From positions 186,001-250,000 of the forward strand of contig NZ_OCND01000004.1 of assembly GCF_900215535.1 (NCBI RefSeq): a stretch of DNA of 64,000 bases, read 5' to 3'. The first letter of the stretch is position 1. Each line of letters begins with the position of its first letter. The notes under the pieces are model-generated. The model did no database searches. It saw nothing but the letters and a program-made list of their open reading frames with translations, and was not told where the DNA came from. Both the position numbers and the translations under genes were made by a program. The stretch comes from Pseudoxanthomonas wuyuanensis. Lineage in GTDB: Bacteria; Pseudomonadota; Gammaproteobacteria; Xanthomonadales; Xanthomonadaceae. Below, one piece after another: positions 51,136 to 61,056 of the stretch.

Positions 51136-51651
51136 TCAGCTGAATATGGACTTCCGGCTGCGAAACGCCGCGTAAAGCGCCCACAGCGCCAGCGCGACAA
51201 ACCAGATCAGGCTCCAAGCCGGCATCGCCAGGCCCAGGAAGGTCCAATCGACTTGCGCGCATTCGCCGGAACCGGTGAACACCTTGCGCAGCACGTCGGT
51301 CAGCGGAAACGCCTCCATCATGTAGGACAGGTCCGGCCCGCAAGCCGGCACCTGATCCGGCGGCAGGCTCTGCAGCCATACATGGCGCCCGGCGATGGCC
51401 ATGCCCACCGCTGCGACTGCGGCGCAGAGCAATCCGTAGACGCCGCGGGCGCCTTTGCGCTTGGGCGAATGCAGTGCCCCCAACAGAAATACCAGGCCCA
51501 ACACGACAAAAACCCCGCGCTGGAACGTGCATAGCGGACAGGGCAGCAAACCGCCGTAGTACTGGCTATAGAGCGCGTAGGAGAGCAACGCGGCGCAGAG
51601 CACGAAACCGGCGAGGAACTGCGCTCGAAAGGTCCAGCGGAATGGATTCAT
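51136..51651 (-). CDS. dsbB: Disulfide bond formation protein B
   Basis: Inner-membrane quinone-linked oxidase of DsbA, 171 residues. Four hydrophobic segments, a periplasmic CPLC pair near residue 40 (LPCPLCTFQRG) and the second cysteine pair in PACGPDLSYM and GSGECAQVDW, all four active cysteines present. The ATG reading MNPFRWTFRAQ was chosen; the frame also opens further upstream into the rplQ terminator region, which was rejected. Ends 61 bases before the DAHP synthase start; they may share a transcript. Confidence 0.95.
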   Translation of the reverse strand: MNPFRWTFRAQFLAGFVLCAALLSYALYSQYYGGLLPCPLCTFQRGVFVVLGLVFLLGALHSPKRKGARGVYGLLCAAVAAVGMAIAGRHVWLQSLPPDQVPACGPDLSYMMEAFPLTDVLRKVFTGSGECAQVDWTFLGLAMPAWSLIWFVALALWALYAAFRSRKSIFS

Positions 51652-51678
51652 GGCGGGGGGCGGTGGAGATCCAACCCG

Positions 51679-51707
51679 CATTATCGCCATCTGCCGCGCA
51701 AAAACAA
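51679..51707 (-). promoter_or_regulatory. Candidate dsbB promoter overlapping the rplQ terminator
   Basis: On the minus strand a TTGTTT (51707-51702) and GATAAT (51684-51679 region) are separated by about 16-17 bases, upstream of dsbB. The -35 box would be formed by the T-run that follows the rplQ terminator stem. Confidence 0.3.
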
Positions 51708-51735
51708 AAACCCCGGCGCCAGGCCGGGGTTTTCG
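51700..51735 (-). terminator. Rho-independent terminator after rplQ
   Basis: Stem 51707-51717 with 51723-51733 (AAAACCCCGGC/GCCGGGGTTTT, 5-base loop). On the minus strand a TTTTTGTTTTTG run follows. It closes the ribosomal/RNA polymerase alpha operon, 28 bases after the rplQ stop. Confidence 0.92.
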
Positions 51736-51763
51736 CTGTTGTCCTGCGGCTGTCAGCAGCCGA

Positions 51764-52147
51764 TCATTCGGCGCCGGCAGCAGCCGCTTCGGGGCGGTCG
51801 ACCAGTTCCACATAGGCCATCGGCGCATTGTCGCCAGCGCGGAAACCGCACTTGAGGATGCGCAGGTAGCCGCCAGGGCGGGTCTGGTAGCGCGGGCCAA
51901 GCGTGGTGAACAGCGTGCCCACCGCTTCCTTGTCGCGCAGGCGCGAGAAGGCCAGACGGCGATTGGCAACGCCATCGACCTTGGCGAGGGTGATCAGCGG
52001 TTCGGCGACGCGGCGGAGTTCCTTCGCCTTCGGCAGCGTGGTGCGGATCAGGCCGTGCTTGATCAGCGAGGCAGCCATGTTGCTGAACATCGCATCGCGA
52101 TGGGCGCTGGTGCGGCTGAACTTGCGGCCGGATTTCTGGTGGCGCAT
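51764..52147 (-). CDS. rplQ: 50S ribosomal protein L17
   Basis: 127 residues; [20 protein letters not shown] is the invariant L17 start, [26 protein letters not shown] the C-terminal signature. Ends in an Ala-rich tail. Last gene of the alpha operon, separated from rpoA by a long 296-base interval with strong hairpins. The longer upstream frame was rejected because L17 starts at MRH. Confidence 0.97.
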   Translation of the reverse strand: MRHQKSGRKFSRTSAHRDAMFSNMAASLIKHGLIRTTLPKAKELRRVAEPLITLAKVDGVANRRLAFSRLRDKEAVGTLFTTLGPRYQTRPGGYLRILKCGFRAGDNAPMAYVELVDRPEAAAAGAE

Positions 52148-52356
52148 GGGTTTGATTCCTGATGAATGTTGGGACGTTGGACTTCGTTGTCGCCATCCAG
52201 GCGGTGGAACTGTGGACTGCGGTTGGTCCGTACCGGCCGTCCTTGACCGGAATGCCGCGGACCTCGGGGTCCGTCGGCTGTGGTGGTGCGTTACTTCAGT
52301 TGCAGACGACACCCACTCCGGAGAGGACTGGATGCCGTCCCTGGCGGCGCACTGCC

Positions 52357-52403
52357 GGCTTCCGAACGACCGGCCCGGTCACCCTCACCGGTCGTTCGAA
52401 GCC
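52357..52403 (-). other. Strong hairpin between rpoA and rplQ
   Basis: GGCTTC(C)GAACGACCGG at 52357-52373 pairs with 52388-52403: 16 base pairs with one bulged C and a 14-base loop. Smaller stems flank it (GACGCC/GGGCGTC around 52410-52426, CGGACC/GGTCCG around 52259-52274). No U-run follows, so partial termination, RNA processing or stabilisation are more likely than full termination. Confidence 0.6.
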
Positions 52404-52443
52404 GCTGCAGACGCCTTGAGGGCGTCCGCCAGCGCGCGGCTTC

Positions 52444-53442
52444 TCACCCAAGCATGCCGTGCTGGGCGACGCCGGCCGGCGGCCAGTTCTCCAGCTTCAT
52501 GCCCAGGGACAGGCCGCGCTGGGCCAGGACTTCCTTGATTTCGGTCAGCGACTTCTTGCCCAGGTTCGGGGTCTTCAGCAGCTCGACTTCGGTCTTCTGG
52601 ATCAGATCGCCGATGTAGTAGATGCTCTCGGCCTTCAGGCAGTTGGCCGAACGCACGGTCAGTTCCAGGTCGTCGATCGGGCGCAGCAGCACCGGATCCA
52701 CGCCGCTGGCGGCCTGCTTGGGCGCGCCGCGATCGCGGTGGGTGAAGTCGCCGAACACTGACAGCTGGTCGCTGAGGATGTCGGCGGCGGTGCGCACGGC
52801 TTCCTCGGCATCGATGGTGCCGTTGGTTTCGATATCCAGCACCAGCTTGTCCAGGTCGGTGCGCTGCTCGACGCGCGCCGCTTCCACGGCATAGGCAACG
52901 CGGCGGACCGGCGAGAACGAAGCGTCCAGCATCAGCCGGCCGATGGTGCGGGTTTCCTCATCCGGACGGCGGCGGGCAGCCGCCGGCTGGTAGCCGAAAC
53001 CGCGCTCGATCTTCAGGCGCATGTTGATGGCCGTGTCCTTGGTCAGGTTGCAGATGACCAGGTCGGGGTTGAGGATTTCGACGTTGTGATCGGTCTTGAT
53101 GTCGGCGGCGGTCACCACACCCGGGCCCTGCTTGGCCAGGGTCAGGGTGGAGCTGTCGCCGGTGTGGATGCGGATGGCCACATCCTTGAGGTTCAGCAGG
53201 ACTTCCAGTACGTCCTCCTGCAGACCTTCGATGGTGCTGTATTCATGCAGCACGCCGTCGATCTCGACTTCGGTGATGGCGAAGCCGGGGATGGACGACA
53301 GCAGCACGCGGCGCAACGCATTGCCGAGCGTATGGCCGTAGCCGCGCTCCAGCGGTTCGATGACCACTTTGGCGCGGTTGTCGGTCAGGCGCTCGATCTG
53401 CGGGCCGCGGGGGCGCAGCACTTGCTGAGTAATACCCGTCAT
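52444..53442 (-). CDS. rpoA: DNA-directed RNA polymerase subunit alpha
   Basis: 332 residues. N-terminal domain with [21 protein letters not shown] (assembly region) and C-terminal domain with [17 protein letters not shown] and [20 protein letters not shown], which binds UP elements and activators. Nearly the canonical xanthomonad sequence, starting [19 protein letters not shown], which sets the ATG at 53442. Preceded by a hairpin (53462-53485) after rpsD. Confidence 0.98.
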   Translation of the reverse strand: MTGITQQVLRPRGPQIERLTDNRAKVVIEPLERGYGHTLGNALRRVLLSSIPGFAITEVEIDGVLHEYSTIEGLQEDVLEVLLNLKDVAIRIHTGDSSTLTLAKQGPGVVTAADIKTDHNVEILNPDLVICNLTKDTAINMRLKIERGFGYQPAAARRRPDEETRTIGRLMLDASFSPVRRVAYAVEAARVEQRTDLDKLVLDIETNGTIDAEEAVRTAADILSDQLSVFGDFTHRDRGAPKQAASGVDPVLLRPIDDLELTVRSANCLKAESIYYIGDLIQKTEVELLKTPNLGKKSLTEIKEVLAQRGLSLGMKLENWPPAGVAQHGMLG

Positions 53443-53461
53443 GTTGCTTTGTCTCCTGCAA

Positions 53462-53485
53462 ACCCCCGATGCGGGCATCGGGGGT
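53462..53485 (-). other. Hairpin between rpsD and rpoA
   Basis: ACCCCCGATG/CATCGGGGGT, a perfect 10-bp stem with a 4-base CGGG loop, fills much of the short rpsD-rpoA gap, about 20 bases before the rpoA start. It could modulate the rpoA to rpsD ratio. Confidence 0.65.
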
Positions 53486-53496
53486 GCGTGAATGAA

Positions 53497-54123
53497 TTAC
53501 TTCGAGTACAACTCGACGATCAGCGCTTCGTTGATGTCGGCAGGCAGCTCGGAACGCTCCGGCACGGCCTTGAACACGCCGCTGAACTTCTTCGAATCGA
53601 CTTCGACCCAGGACGGGCTGAGATCGAGCTGCTCGGCGACCGTCAGCGACTCCTGCACGCGCAGCTGCTTCTGGGCGCGTTCGGACAACTCGATCGCGTC
53701 ACCGGCCTTGATCTGGTACGACGGCAGGTTGACCGACTTGCCGTTGACCAGCACGCCGCGGTGCGAAACCAGCTGGCGGGCGGCCGGGCGCGTCACCGCA
53801 AAACCCATGCGGTAGATGACGTTGTCCAGACGGGTTTCCAGCAGCTGCAGCAGGTTCTCGCCGGTGTTGCCCTTCTTGGTCGAGGCCTTCTTGTAGTAGT
53901 TGCGGAACTGGCGCTCCAGCAGGCCGTAGATGCGCTTGACCTTCTGCTTTTCGCGCAGCTGGGTGGCGTAGTCGGACAGCTTGCCCTTGCGGGCGGCACC
54001 GTGCTGGCCGGGCTTCTGCTCCAGCTTGCACTTGGAATCCAGCGCGCGCGCCGGGCTCTTGAGGGAAAGATCGGCGCCTTCGCGGCGCGCGAGCTTACAG
54101 GTAGGACCAATATAACGAGCCAT
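53497..54123 (-). CDS. rpsD: 30S ribosomal protein S4
   Basis: 208 residues, normal length. N-terminal [19 protein letters not shown]4 domain with [26 protein letters not shown]. Binds 16S rRNA to start 30S assembly and, in enterobacteria, represses the alpha operon. Lies between rpsK and rpoA. Confidence 0.98.
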   Translation of the reverse strand: MARYIGPTCKLARREGADLSLKSPARALDSKCKLEQKPGQHGAARKGKLSDYATQLREKQKVKRIYGLLERQFRNYYKKASTKKGNTGENLLQLLETRLDNVIYRMGFAVTRPAARQLVSHRGVLVNGKSVNLPSYQIKAGDAIELSERAQKQLRVQESLTVAEQLDLSPSWVEVDSKKFSGVFKAVPERSELPADINEALIVELYSK

Positions 54124-54137
54124 TTCTCTTCAGCTCC

Positions 54138-54530
54138 TCAGACGCGACGCTTTTTGGGCGGACGGCAGCCGTTGTGCGGGATCGGCGTGACGTCGATGAT
54201 GTTGGTGATCTTGTAACCAACATTGTTGAGAGAACGCACGGCCGACTCGCGGCCGGGGCCGGGGCCCTTGATGCGGACTTCAAGTGACTTCACACCGTAA
54301 TCCAGCGCGGCGCGGCCGGCCTTCTCGGCGGCGACCTGTGCGGCGAACGGGGTGGACTTGCGCGAACCACGGAAACCCGCGCCGCCCGACGTGGCCCACG
54401 ACAATGCGTTGCCCTGGCGGTCGGTGATGGTGACGATGGTGTTGTTGAAAGAAGCATGGACGTGGGCGACGCCGTCGGTGATGACGCGCTTGATCTTCTT
54501 CTTGACTTTGGCAGCAGCTGGCTTGGCCAT
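54138..54530 (-). CDS. rpsK: 30S ribosomal protein S11
   Basis: 130 residues. [21 protein letters not shown] and the C-terminal [18 protein letters not shown] are invariant S11 features; N-terminal Lys/Ala-rich start. 12 bases after rpsM in the same operon. Confidence 0.98.
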   Translation of the reverse strand: MAKPAAAKVKKKIKRVITDGVAHVHASFNNTIVTITDRQGNALSWATSGGAGFRGSRKSTPFAAQVAAEKAGRAALDYGVKSLEVRIKGPGPGRESAVRSLNNVGYKITNIIDVTPIPHNGCRPPKKRRV

Positions 54531-54542
54531 GAGTGACGCCCC

Positions 54543-54899
54543 TTACTTCTTGATGGCTTTGCGCGGACCCTTGCGGGTACGGGCATTGGTGCGGGTGCGC
54601 TGGCCACGCAGCGGCAGGCCGCGGCGATGACGCAGGCCGCGGTAGCAGCCCAGGTCCATCAGGCGCTTGATGGCGATGCCCACTTCGCGACGCAAGTCGC
54701 CTTCGACGATGTACTTGCCGATTTCGGCGCGCAGGCGCTCGACTTCCGGCTCGGACAGGTCGCGGATCTTGGTGGTCGAAGTGACGCCTGCGGCTTCGCA
54801 GACCTTCTTCGACCGGGTACGGCCAATGCCGTAGATGCTCTGCAGCCCCACCCAGACATGTTTCTGGGCAGGCAGGTTGACACCTGCAATACGCGCCAT
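54543..54899 (-). CDS. rpsM: 30S ribosomal protein S13
   Basis: 118 residues from the ATG reading [20 protein letters not shown], the invariant S13 start; C-terminal [17 protein letters not shown]. Leads the alpha operon (rpsM-rpsK-rpsD-rpoA-rplQ). The reading frame is open upstream but that portion is non-coding. Confidence 0.98.
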   Translation of the reverse strand: MARIAGVNLPAQKHVWVGLQSIYGIGRTRSKKVCEAAGVTSTTKIRDLSEPEVERLRAEIGKYIVEGDLRREVGIAIKRLMDLGCYRGLRHRRGLPLRGQRTRTNARTRKGPRKAIKK

Positions 54900-55246
54900 G
54901 ACGCGGTCTCCAACTGTATTTGATGGCCCGAATGCGGTCCTGCCCTGGCGGGAGGCCGCAAGCTGGCGGAGTGAACTGGAAAGTTTAACCGGATCTCGGG
55001 TTGTTTGGAAGCCCGCGCCGGCCAAAGGCCAGCGTGGACCCGGCATGGGGAGTGTGCCCATGCTCCGGCGCCGGAACCTGCCTGGAACAGGGGACCGGCT
55101 TGCGCCGGACTCCCGCCCCGCCCGCGCTACTCTGGCGCAGGACTGGCTTGTTCTCACCTGCGCGCGAGATCGCCGCGCAGACCGCCCATTTCAGTAGTCC
55201 GGCCATCGGCCGGCTTTGCCCGGGAGGGACCCGGGCCAGGTTTGGA
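54900..55246 (-). promoter_or_regulatory. secY-rpsM interval: no rpmJ, two hairpins, candidate alpha-operon promoter
   Basis: 347 bases. Just after secY come two perfect hairpins (55218-55236, GCCCGGG/CCCGGGC; 55199-55213, CCGGCC/GGCCGG) without a U-run. About 65-100 bases before rpsM, TTCCAA and TAAACT on the minus strand (17-base spacer) could be a sigma-70 promoter for the alpha operon. rpmJ (L36), found here in many gammaproteobacteria, is absent. Confidence 0.5.
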
Positions 55247-56602
55247 TCAGCCGCGCGCCAGACCGCCGCGCGAGCCGCCTTTCAGGTTCGCCTTCTTCAG
55301 CAGGCTCTCGTACTGGTGCGACATCAGATGCGCCTGGATCTGCGCAATGAAGTCCATCACCACCACCACCACAATCAACAGCGAGGTGCCGCCGAAGTAG
55401 AACGACGTGCCCAACTGGGTACGCATCACCTCCGGTAGCAGGCAGACGATGACCAGATAGGCCGCGCCAACCGCGGTCAACCGGGTCAGTACGCCGTCGA
55501 CGTAGTCCGCGGTTGCCTTGCCCGGACGGATGCCCGGGATCAGCGCGCCGGACTTCTTCAGGTTCTCGGCCGTTTCCTGCGAGTTGAACACCAGCGCCGT
55601 GTAGAAGAACGCAAAGCCGGTAATCATTGCCGCGAACACGATCATGTGCAGCGGCTCGCCCGGAGCCAGCGCGTTGGAAATGCGCTGCAGCCAGGTCGCT
55701 TCGGTCGACTGGCCGGACCACATCGCCAGCGTGGCCGGGAAGGCCAGGATGCTGGACGCGAAGATCGGCGGAATCACGCCCGCCATGTTGAGCTTCAGCG
55801 GCAGGAACGAGGTCTGGTTCATGTAGGCGTTACGGCCGCCCTGGCGGCGGGCGTAATTGACCGTGATCCGGCGCTGGCCACGCTCGACGAACACCACGAA
55901 GAACGTGAAACCAAGCACCACCAGCGCAATCAGCAGCAGCGAGATGAAGCTCATCGTGCCGTCGCGGAAGGCGCCGACGGTCTGGATGACCGCGCCCGGC
56001 AGGCCGGCGACGATACCGGCGAAGATGATCAGCGACACGCCATTGCCGACACCGCGCTCGGTGACCTGTTCGCCCACCCACATCAGGAAGATGGTGCCGG
56101 CAGTCAACGCGACCACCGCGGTCAGCACAAAGCCCATGCCCGGGGCGTACACCACCGGCATGCCGCCAGGAGCGACCTGGTTCTGCAGCGCGGTGGCGAT
56201 GCTGCCGCCCTGCACCACCGCCAGCAGCACCGCGCCGATGCGGGAGTACTGGGTGATCTTGCGGCGGCCGGATTCGCCTTCCTTCTGCAGCGCCTTCAGG
56301 CTGGGGAAGATGTGCACGCACAGCTGCATCACGATGGACGCGGAGATGTACGGCATGACGTTCAGCGCAAAGATGCTGAAACGGTGCAAAGCGCCGCCCG
56401 AGAACATGTTGAACATGTCCACGATGCCGCCGCCCTGCGCCTGCATCATTGCCAGCATGGCATCGGGATTGACGCCCGGCACCGGTACGAAGCAGCCGAT
56501 GCGGTAGACGATCAGCGCACCGACGACGAACAGCAGGCGCTGGCGAAGTTCGGTGAACTTGCCCGCGCCTGCCAGTGCACTGGCGGCATTACCCTGCGCC
56601 AT
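55247..56602 (-). CDS. secY: Protein translocase subunit SecY
   Basis: Central channel of the Sec translocon, 451 residues with ten membrane helices. Conserved [17 protein letters not shown] at the start, [21 protein letters not shown] loop, and [24 protein letters not shown]. Last gene of the spc operon, 7 bases after rplO; followed by two hairpins. Confidence 0.98.
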   Translation of the reverse strand: MAQGNAASALAGAGKFTELRQRLLFVVGALIVYRIGCFVPVPGVNPDAMLAMMQAQGGGIVDMFNMFSGGALHRFSIFALNVMPYISASIVMQLCVHIFPSLKALQKEGESGRRKITQYSRIGAVLLAVVQGGSIATALQNQVAPGGMPVVYAPGMGFVLTAVVALTAGTIFLMWVGEQVTERGVGNGVSLIIFAGIVAGLPGAVIQTVGAFRDGTMSFISLLLIALVVLGFTFFVVFVERGQRRITVNYARRQGGRNAYMNQTSFLPLKLNMAGVIPPIFASSILAFPATLAMWSGQSTEATWLQRISNALAPGEPLHMIVFAAMITGFAFFYTALVFNSQETAENLKKSGALIPGIRPGKATADYVDGVLTRLTAVGAAYLVIVCLLPEVMRTQLGTSFYFGGTSLLIVVVVVMDFIAQIQAHLMSHQYESLLKKANLKGGSRGGLARG

Positions 56603-56609
56603 GCGTCCG

Positions 56610-57047
56610 TTACTCCTGTACGCTGCCGCCGGCAGCCTCGATGGCCGCCTTGGCGCCTGCCGTGGCGGCCACGCCCTTCAGCACGAAAGCCTTGGACAGC
56701 TCGCCCTTCTTGACGATCTTGGCGCGCTTGGCGGTGCTGGGCACCAGCTTGGCCGCGCGCAGCGCCGCGAAGTCGACTTCACCGGCTTCCAGCTTGTCCA
56801 GCTGGTAGGACAGCACTTCGGCGCAGTCCAGCTTCAGCTTGGAACGGAAACCGACCTTCGGCAGGCGCTTGATCAGCGGCATCTGGCCGCCTTCGAACTT
56901 GGCCTTGATCTTGCCCTTGCCCGAACGCGCGAACGAGCCCTTGTGGCCCCGGCCGGCGGTCTTGCCCAGGCCCGAACCGATGCCGCGACCGACGCGCTTG
57001 CGTTCGGTGCGGGCGCCTTCGGCGTGCGTAAGTGTGTTGAGACGCAT
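56610..57047 (-). CDS. rplO: 50S ribosomal protein L15
   Basis: 145 residues; [24 protein letters not shown] at the N-terminus and [16 protein letters not shown] are standard L15 sequences. In the spc operon between rpmD and secY. Confidence 0.98.
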   Translation of the reverse strand: MRLNTLTHAEGARTERKRVGRGIGSGLGKTAGRGHKGSFARSGKGKIKAKFEGGQMPLIKRLPKVGFRSKLKLDCAEVLSYQLDKLEAGEVDFAALRAAKLVPSTAKRAKIVKKGELSKAFVLKGVAATAGAKAAIEAAGGSVQE

Positions 57048-57052
57048 ATCGA

Positions 57053-57244
57053 TTACTCCTCGACCCGGACGAGGTAGTGAACCTTGTTGATCAGGCCGCG
57101 TACCTGCGGGCTGTCCTTCAGTTCACGCACATCGTTGAGCTTGTTCAGGCCCAGCGCCTTCACCGACAGGCGATGGCGCGACTGGGAACCACGCAGGCCG
57201 CGCACCAGGCGCACCTTGACGGTCTTGTTGGACTCATTAGCCAT
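57053..57244 (-). CDS. rpmD: 50S ribosomal protein L30
   Basis: 63 residues, short like all L30 proteins. [20 protein letters not shown] and the [14 protein letters not shown] block are diagnostic. Its start overlaps the end of rpsE by 8 bases, suggesting coupled translation. Confidence 0.97.
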   Translation of the reverse strand: MANESNKTVKVRLVRGLRGSQSRHRLSVKALGLNKLNDVRELKDSPQVRGLINKVHYLVRVEE

Positions 57245-57779
57245 GGTTGAGTTCCTCCACCTTCTTGCCGCGCTTGGCCGCGATGCGAGCCGGCGACTGC
57301 ATGTCGCCCAGGCCCTTCAGCGTGGCGCGCACCAGATTGATCGGATTGCGCGAACCCACCGCCTTGGCCAGCACGTTCTTCACGCCCACCGCTTCCAGCA
57401 CGGCACGCATGGCGCCACCGGCGATGACGCCGGTACCTTCGGAGGCCGGCTGCATGAACACGCGGGCCGCGCCGTGGCCGGCCTTGACCGGGTGCCACAG
57501 GGTACCGTTGTTCAGGTCGACGGTCAGCATGCCCTTGCGGGCGTATTCCATCGACTTCTGGATGGCGACCGGCACTTCGCGCGCCTTGCCATAGCCGAAC
57601 CCGATCTTGCCGTTGCCGTCGCCCACCACCGTCAGTGCGGTGAAGGTGAACTGGCGGCCGCCCTTGACGGTCTTGCTGACGCGGTTGACCGCGACCAGCT
57701 TCTCGATCATGCCGTCGTCGACTTTCTCTTCGCGGTTGCGGTCGCGATCGCGGCCCCGCGGTTGACGTTCTTCTGCCAT
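57237..57779 (-). CDS. rpsE: 30S ribosomal protein S5
   Basis: 180 residues. KVVKGG-type [22 protein letters not shown] and [18 protein letters not shown], followed by the C-terminal [17 protein letters not shown] charged Arg/Asp/Glu-rich N-terminal extension precedes the domain. It starts 154 bases after rplR, an unusual gap within the spc operon. Confidence 0.98.
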   Translation of the reverse strand: MAEERQPRGRDRDRNREEKVDDGMIEKLVAVNRVSKTVKGGRQFTFTALTVVGDGNGKIGFGYGKAREVPVAIQKSMEYARKGMLTVDLNNGTLWHPVKAGHGAARVFMQPASEGTGVIAGGAMRAVLEAVGVKNVLAKAVGSRNPINLVRATLKGLGDMQSPARIAAKRGKKVEELNHG

Positions 57780-57900
57780 CGTATTTCCTTGGTTGATTAA
57801 GTATGTACGGCTGGGCCGCTTATAGTTGTGTCATCGAACGGTGGACCGCACGCGCCTGCAGAAGAGGTGCGGCGTCCGGCGCAGCCCGCGCCGGCAGGTC

Positions 57901-57926
57901 AAGGCATGGGGGCCAACCCATGCCTT
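57901..57926 (-). other. Perfect hairpin between rplR and rpsE
   Basis: AAGGCATGGG/CCCATGCCTT, 10 base pairs with a 6-base loop, sits 8 bases after the rplR stop. No U-run follows, so it is not a classical terminator. The rest of the 154-base gap is AT-richer near rpsE with a TATAAG that could be a weak -10 box. Confidence 0.65.
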
Positions 57927-57933
57927 TCAATGC

Positions 57934-58290
57934 TTAGAACTGCAGGCCGCCTTCGCGCGCAGCGTCGGCCAGCGCCTTGATGCGGCCATGGTAGCGGTAG
58001 CCCGAACGGTCGAAAGCGACCTTTTCGATGCCCGCGGCCTTGGCGCGCTCAGCGATGATCTTGCCCACCTTGGCGGCCGCATCGCTGTTCTTGCCGTTCT
58101 TCAGGCCTTCCTTGACGTCGGCCTGCAGCGTATTGGCCGCAGCGATGACCTTGGAGCCGTCGGCGGTGAACAGTTGGGCGTACACGTGCTGGCCGGTGCG
58201 CAGCACCGACAGGCGCGGCACGTTCAGCACGCGGATGTGCGCACGGGTGGACTTGGCGCGGCGCAGGCGGGCGGTGTTCTTGATGCTCAT
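57934..58290 (-). CDS. rplR: 50S ribosomal protein L18
   Basis: 118 residues, with [16 protein letters not shown] and the C-terminal [24 protein letters not shown], typical of L18, which binds 5S rRNA. Ends in QF. Normal length. Confidence 0.98.
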   Translation of the reverse strand: MSIKNTARLRRAKSTRAHIRVLNVPRLSVLRTGQHVYAQLFTADGSKVIAAANTLQADVKEGLKNGKNSDAAAKVGKIIAERAKAAGIEKVAFDRSGYRYHGRIKALADAAREGGLQF

Positions 58291-58319
58291 GATCTGGTTC
58301 CTCGAAGCCGAAGGCGCGC

Positions 58320-58847
58320 TTACGCCTTCTTCGCTTCCTTACGGATGATGGTCTCGTCGGAGTACTTCACGCCCTTGCCCTTGTAGGGTTCCGGCGGACG
58401 GAAACCGCGGATCTTGGCGGCGACTTCGCCAACGCGCTGCTTGTCGGCACCCTGCACCAGGATTTCGGTCTGGGTCGGGGTGGCGATGGTGATGCCTTCA
58501 GGGGTCTTGAACAGCACCGGGTGCGAAAAACCCAGCGACAGGTTCAGGTCCTTGCCCTGCATGGCGGCGCGGTAACCGACGCCGACCAGCTCCAGCTTGC
58601 GCTCGAAGCCTTCCGAAACGCCCTTGACCATGTTGGCCAGGATGGCGCGGATGGTGCCGGTGATGGCGTCATGCGCCGGGGTGCTGGGCGACAGGCTGGC
58701 GGTACCGTCTTCCAGCTTGATGTCGACACCGGCCGGGCGCGCCATCGACAAGGTGCCCTTCGGGCCCTTGGCGCTGATGGTGTCCGGCTGGATGTTCAGT
58801 TCCACGCCCTTGGGGACGCTGATAGGCAGCTTGGCTACACGGGACAT
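58320..58847 (-). CDS. rplF: 50S ribosomal protein L6
   Basis: 175 residues; [13 protein letters not shown] start, [24 protein letters not shown] and the C-terminal [17 protein letters not shown] block are L6 features. Spc operon, between rpsH and rplR. Confidence 0.98.
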   Translation of the reverse strand: MSRVAKLPISVPKGVELNIQPDTISAKGPKGTLSMARPAGVDIKLEDGTASLSPSTPAHDAITGTIRAILANMVKGVSEGFERKLELVGVGYRAAMQGKDLNLSLGFSHPVLFKTPEGITIATPTQTEILVQGADKQRVGEVAAKIRGFRPPEPYKGKGVKYSDETIIRKEAKKA

Positions 58848-58859
58848 TGGTTTACTCCG

Positions 58860-59258
58860 TTAGGCCACAAAGCACAGGACTTCGCCGCCGACGCCCTGCT
58901 GGCGCGCCTGCGCATCGGTCATGATGCCCTTGGAGGTGGAAATGATGGCGATACCGAGACCGGCGAGCACCTTCGGCAGCTCGTCCTTGCCGCGGTACTG
59001 GCGCAGGCCCGAGCGCGACACGCGGCCCAGCTTTTCGATGACCGGCTTGCCTTCGAAGTACTTCAGGACGATTTCCAGTTCGGCCTTGTTGTTCTCGATC
59101 TTGTTGACGCGAGAATCGGCGATGTAGCCTTCAGCCTTCAGCACGTCGGCGATCGCGACCTTGATCTTGGAGGACGGCATCTTCACCGTCTGCTTGCCGA
59201 CCGCGGCCGCATTCTTGATGCGCACCAGCATGTCGGCGATGGGATCAGTCATGCTCAT
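58860..59258 (-). CDS. rpsH: 30S ribosomal protein S8
   Basis: 132 residues, beginning [17 protein letters not shown], with C-terminal [25 protein letters not shown]. Binds 16S helix 21 and represses spc in enterobacteria. It starts 205 bases after rpsN, with hairpins and a possible internal promoter in between. Confidence 0.98.
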   Translation of the reverse strand: MSMTDPIADMLVRIKNAAAVGKQTVKMPSSKIKVAIADVLKAEGYIADSRVNKIENNKAELEIVLKYFEGKPVIEKLGRVSRSGLRQYRGKDELPKVLAGLGIAIISTSKGIMTDAQARQQGVGGEVLCFVA

Positions 59259-59337
59259 TAGTCTTTACCTTTGAGTAGCACCGATATCCGCTTTCGCGAA
59301 AATCTTGGGATGTCCCTGGAAAACCCCAGGCGGTATG

Positions 59338-59452
59338 CGGCCCCAACCGGGGCCGGCCCCTGCGAACGGGCCGCGGGAGCCGAACATTATACGACAACAA
59401 GTCCGGACAATGCCGGACTTGCCCGTTTCGGCCCCGGAAACCTCTCCGGGGC
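59338..59452 (-). other. Three hairpins and a TATAAT box between rpsN and rpsH
   Basis: On the minus strand, in order: GCCCCGGA/TCCGGGGC stem (59431-59452), AAGTCCGG/CCGGACTT stem (59399-59420, 6-base loop) followed by a TTGTTGTCGT run, a perfect TATAAT (59391-59386), and GGCCCC/GGGGCC (59339-59354). The layout resembles a terminator or attenuator followed by an internal promoter for rpsH onward; a matching -35 box is not clear. Confidence 0.55.
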
Positions 59453-59463
59453 GGGTCAAACGC

Positions 59464-59769
59464 TTACCAGCTGGCCTTGCGCAGGCCGGGCACATCGCCG
59501 CGCATGGTGGCTTCGCGCAGCTTGTTGCGGCCCAGGCCGAACTTGCTGTAGACGCCACGCGAACGGCCGGACAGCTCGCAACGGTTGCGCTCGCGGCTGG
59601 GCGAAGAATCGCGCGGCAGCTTCTGCAGCTTGGTCACCGCGTCCATCTTTTCTTCGTACGAAGCGGTGGTGCTGGAGATCGTCTTCTTCAGCGCGTCGCG
59701 CTTGGCGGCGTACTTCTTCGCCAGCTTGGCCCGCTTGATATCGCGGTTCACCATTGAGGTCTTTGCCAT
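59464..59769 (-). CDS. rpsN: 30S ribosomal protein S14
   Basis: 101 residues, the long zinc-free S14 form: no CxxC pairs, and the C-terminal [21 protein letters not shown] and [18 protein letters not shown] are the standard ends. Followed by hairpins before rpsH. Confidence 0.98.
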   Translation of the reverse strand: MAKTSMVNRDIKRAKLAKKYAAKRDALKKTISSTTASYEEKMDAVTKLQKLPRDSSPSRERNRCELSGRSRGVYSKFGLGRNKLREATMRGDVPGLRKASW

Positions 59770-59787
59770 GTGTGGTTTTCCTGCGTA

Positions 59788-60330
59788 TCAGTTACGGAAC
59801 GGGAACTTGAACGCTTCGAGCAGCGCCTTGGCTTCGGCGTCGGTCTTGGCGGTGGTGGTGATGGCGATATCCATGCCGCGGACGGCGTCGACCTGGTCGA
59901 AGTCGATTTCCGGGAAGATGATCTGTTCCTTCACGCCCATGTTGTAGTTGCCGCGGCCGTCGAACGAACGGGCCGAAACGCCGCGGAAGTCGCGCACGCG
60001 CGGCAGCGAAACGCTGATCAGGCGGTCCAGGAATTCGAACATCCGGGCGCGCCGCAGCGTGACCTTGCAGCCGATCGGCCAGCCGTCGCGGATCTTGAAC
60101 GAAGCCACCGAAACGCGGGACTTGGTCGTGATCGGCTTCTGGCCGCTGATCTTGGCCAGGTCGGCCACAGCGTTTTCCAGGATCTTCTTGTTGGTGGCCG
60201 CTTCACCGACACCCATGTTGATGGTGATCTTGGTGATCTTCGGGACTTCCATCGGATTGGTGTAGCCGAACTTCTTCATCAGAGCCGGCGCCACTTCTTC
60301 CTTGTAGATTTTTTCGAGACGGGTGGTCAT
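59788..60330 (-). CDS. rplE: 50S ribosomal protein L5
   Basis: 180 residues; [41 protein letters not shown] and the C-terminal [20 protein letters not shown] are L5 signatures. Contacts 5S rRNA. Between rplX and rpsN. Confidence 0.98.
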   Translation of the reverse strand: MTTRLEKIYKEEVAPALMKKFGYTNPMEVPKITKITINMGVGEAATNKKILENAVADLAKISGQKPITTKSRVSVASFKIRDGWPIGCKVTLRRARMFEFLDRLISVSLPRVRDFRGVSARSFDGRGNYNMGVKEQIIFPEIDFDQVDAVRGMDIAITTTAKTDAEAKALLEAFKFPFRN

Positions 60331-60341
60331 GACCTCATTCC

Positions 60342-60659
60342 TCAGGCGTCGAGCGCCTCACCGCTGGAGCGGAACACACGCAGTTTGCGTCCATCCTCCA
60401 GCACCTTGAAACCAATACGCTCGCCCTTGCCCGTCGCCGGGTTGAAGACAGCCACATTGGAGATATGGATCGAAGCTTCGCGTTCGACCACGCCACCAGC
60501 CACGCCGGCCTGGGGGTTCGGCTTGGTATGGCGCTTGACGATGTTGACGTTGGAGACGACCACACGGTCGCCGTCCACACGCACCACATCGCCCTTCTTG
60601 CCCTTGTCCTTGCCGGCGGTGACGATCACCTGATCGCCTTTCTTGATTCGGTTAGCCAT
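60342..60659 (-). CDS. rplX: 50S ribosomal protein L24
   Basis: 105 residues with an N-terminal KOW motif ([20 protein letters not shown]). [20 protein letters not shown] is typical. Starts large-subunit assembly. Second gene of the spc operon. Confidence 0.98.
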   Translation of the reverse strand: MANRIKKGDQVIVTAGKDKGKKGDVVRVDGDRVVVSNVNIVKRHTKPNPQAGVAGGVVEREASIHISNVAVFNPATGKGERIGFKVLEDGRKLRVFRSSGEALDA

Positions 60660-60674
60660 TTCTTTGTCCTCCGC

Positions 60675-61043
60675 TCACAGCACTTCGGGTGCGAGCGAAA
60701 CGATCTTCATGAACTTCTCGGAACGCAGCTCACGGGTCACAGGCCCGAAGATACGGGTACCGATCGGCTCCTGCTTGTTGTTGAGCAGCACGGCGGCGTT
60801 GCCGTCGAAGCGGATCAGCGAACCGTCCGGGCGGCGAACGCCCTTGCGGGTGCGCACGACCACGGCGTCATAGACTTCGCCCTTCTTGACCTTGCCGCGC
60901 GGAATGGCGTCCTTGACGGTCACCTTGATGACGTCGCCGATGTGGGCGTAGCGGCGCTTGGAACCGCCCAGCACCTTGATACACATCAGTTCCTTGGCGC
61001 CGGAGTTGTCGGCCGCGTCAAGGTAGCTCTGCATCTGGATCAT
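60675..61043 (-). CDS. rplN: 50S ribosomal protein L14
   Basis: 122 residues, [27 protein letters not shown] and C-terminal [25 protein letters not shown]. Conventional first gene of spc; only 13 bases after rpsQ, so S10 and spc run together here. Confidence 0.98.
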   Translation of the reverse strand: MIQMQSYLDAADNSGAKELMCIKVLGGSKRRYAHIGDVIKVTVKDAIPRGKVKKGEVYDAVVVRTRKGVRRPDGSLIRFDGNAAVLLNNKQEPIGTRIFGPVTRELRSEKFMKIVSLAPEVL

Positions 61044-61056
61044 GATTCAGCTCCTC

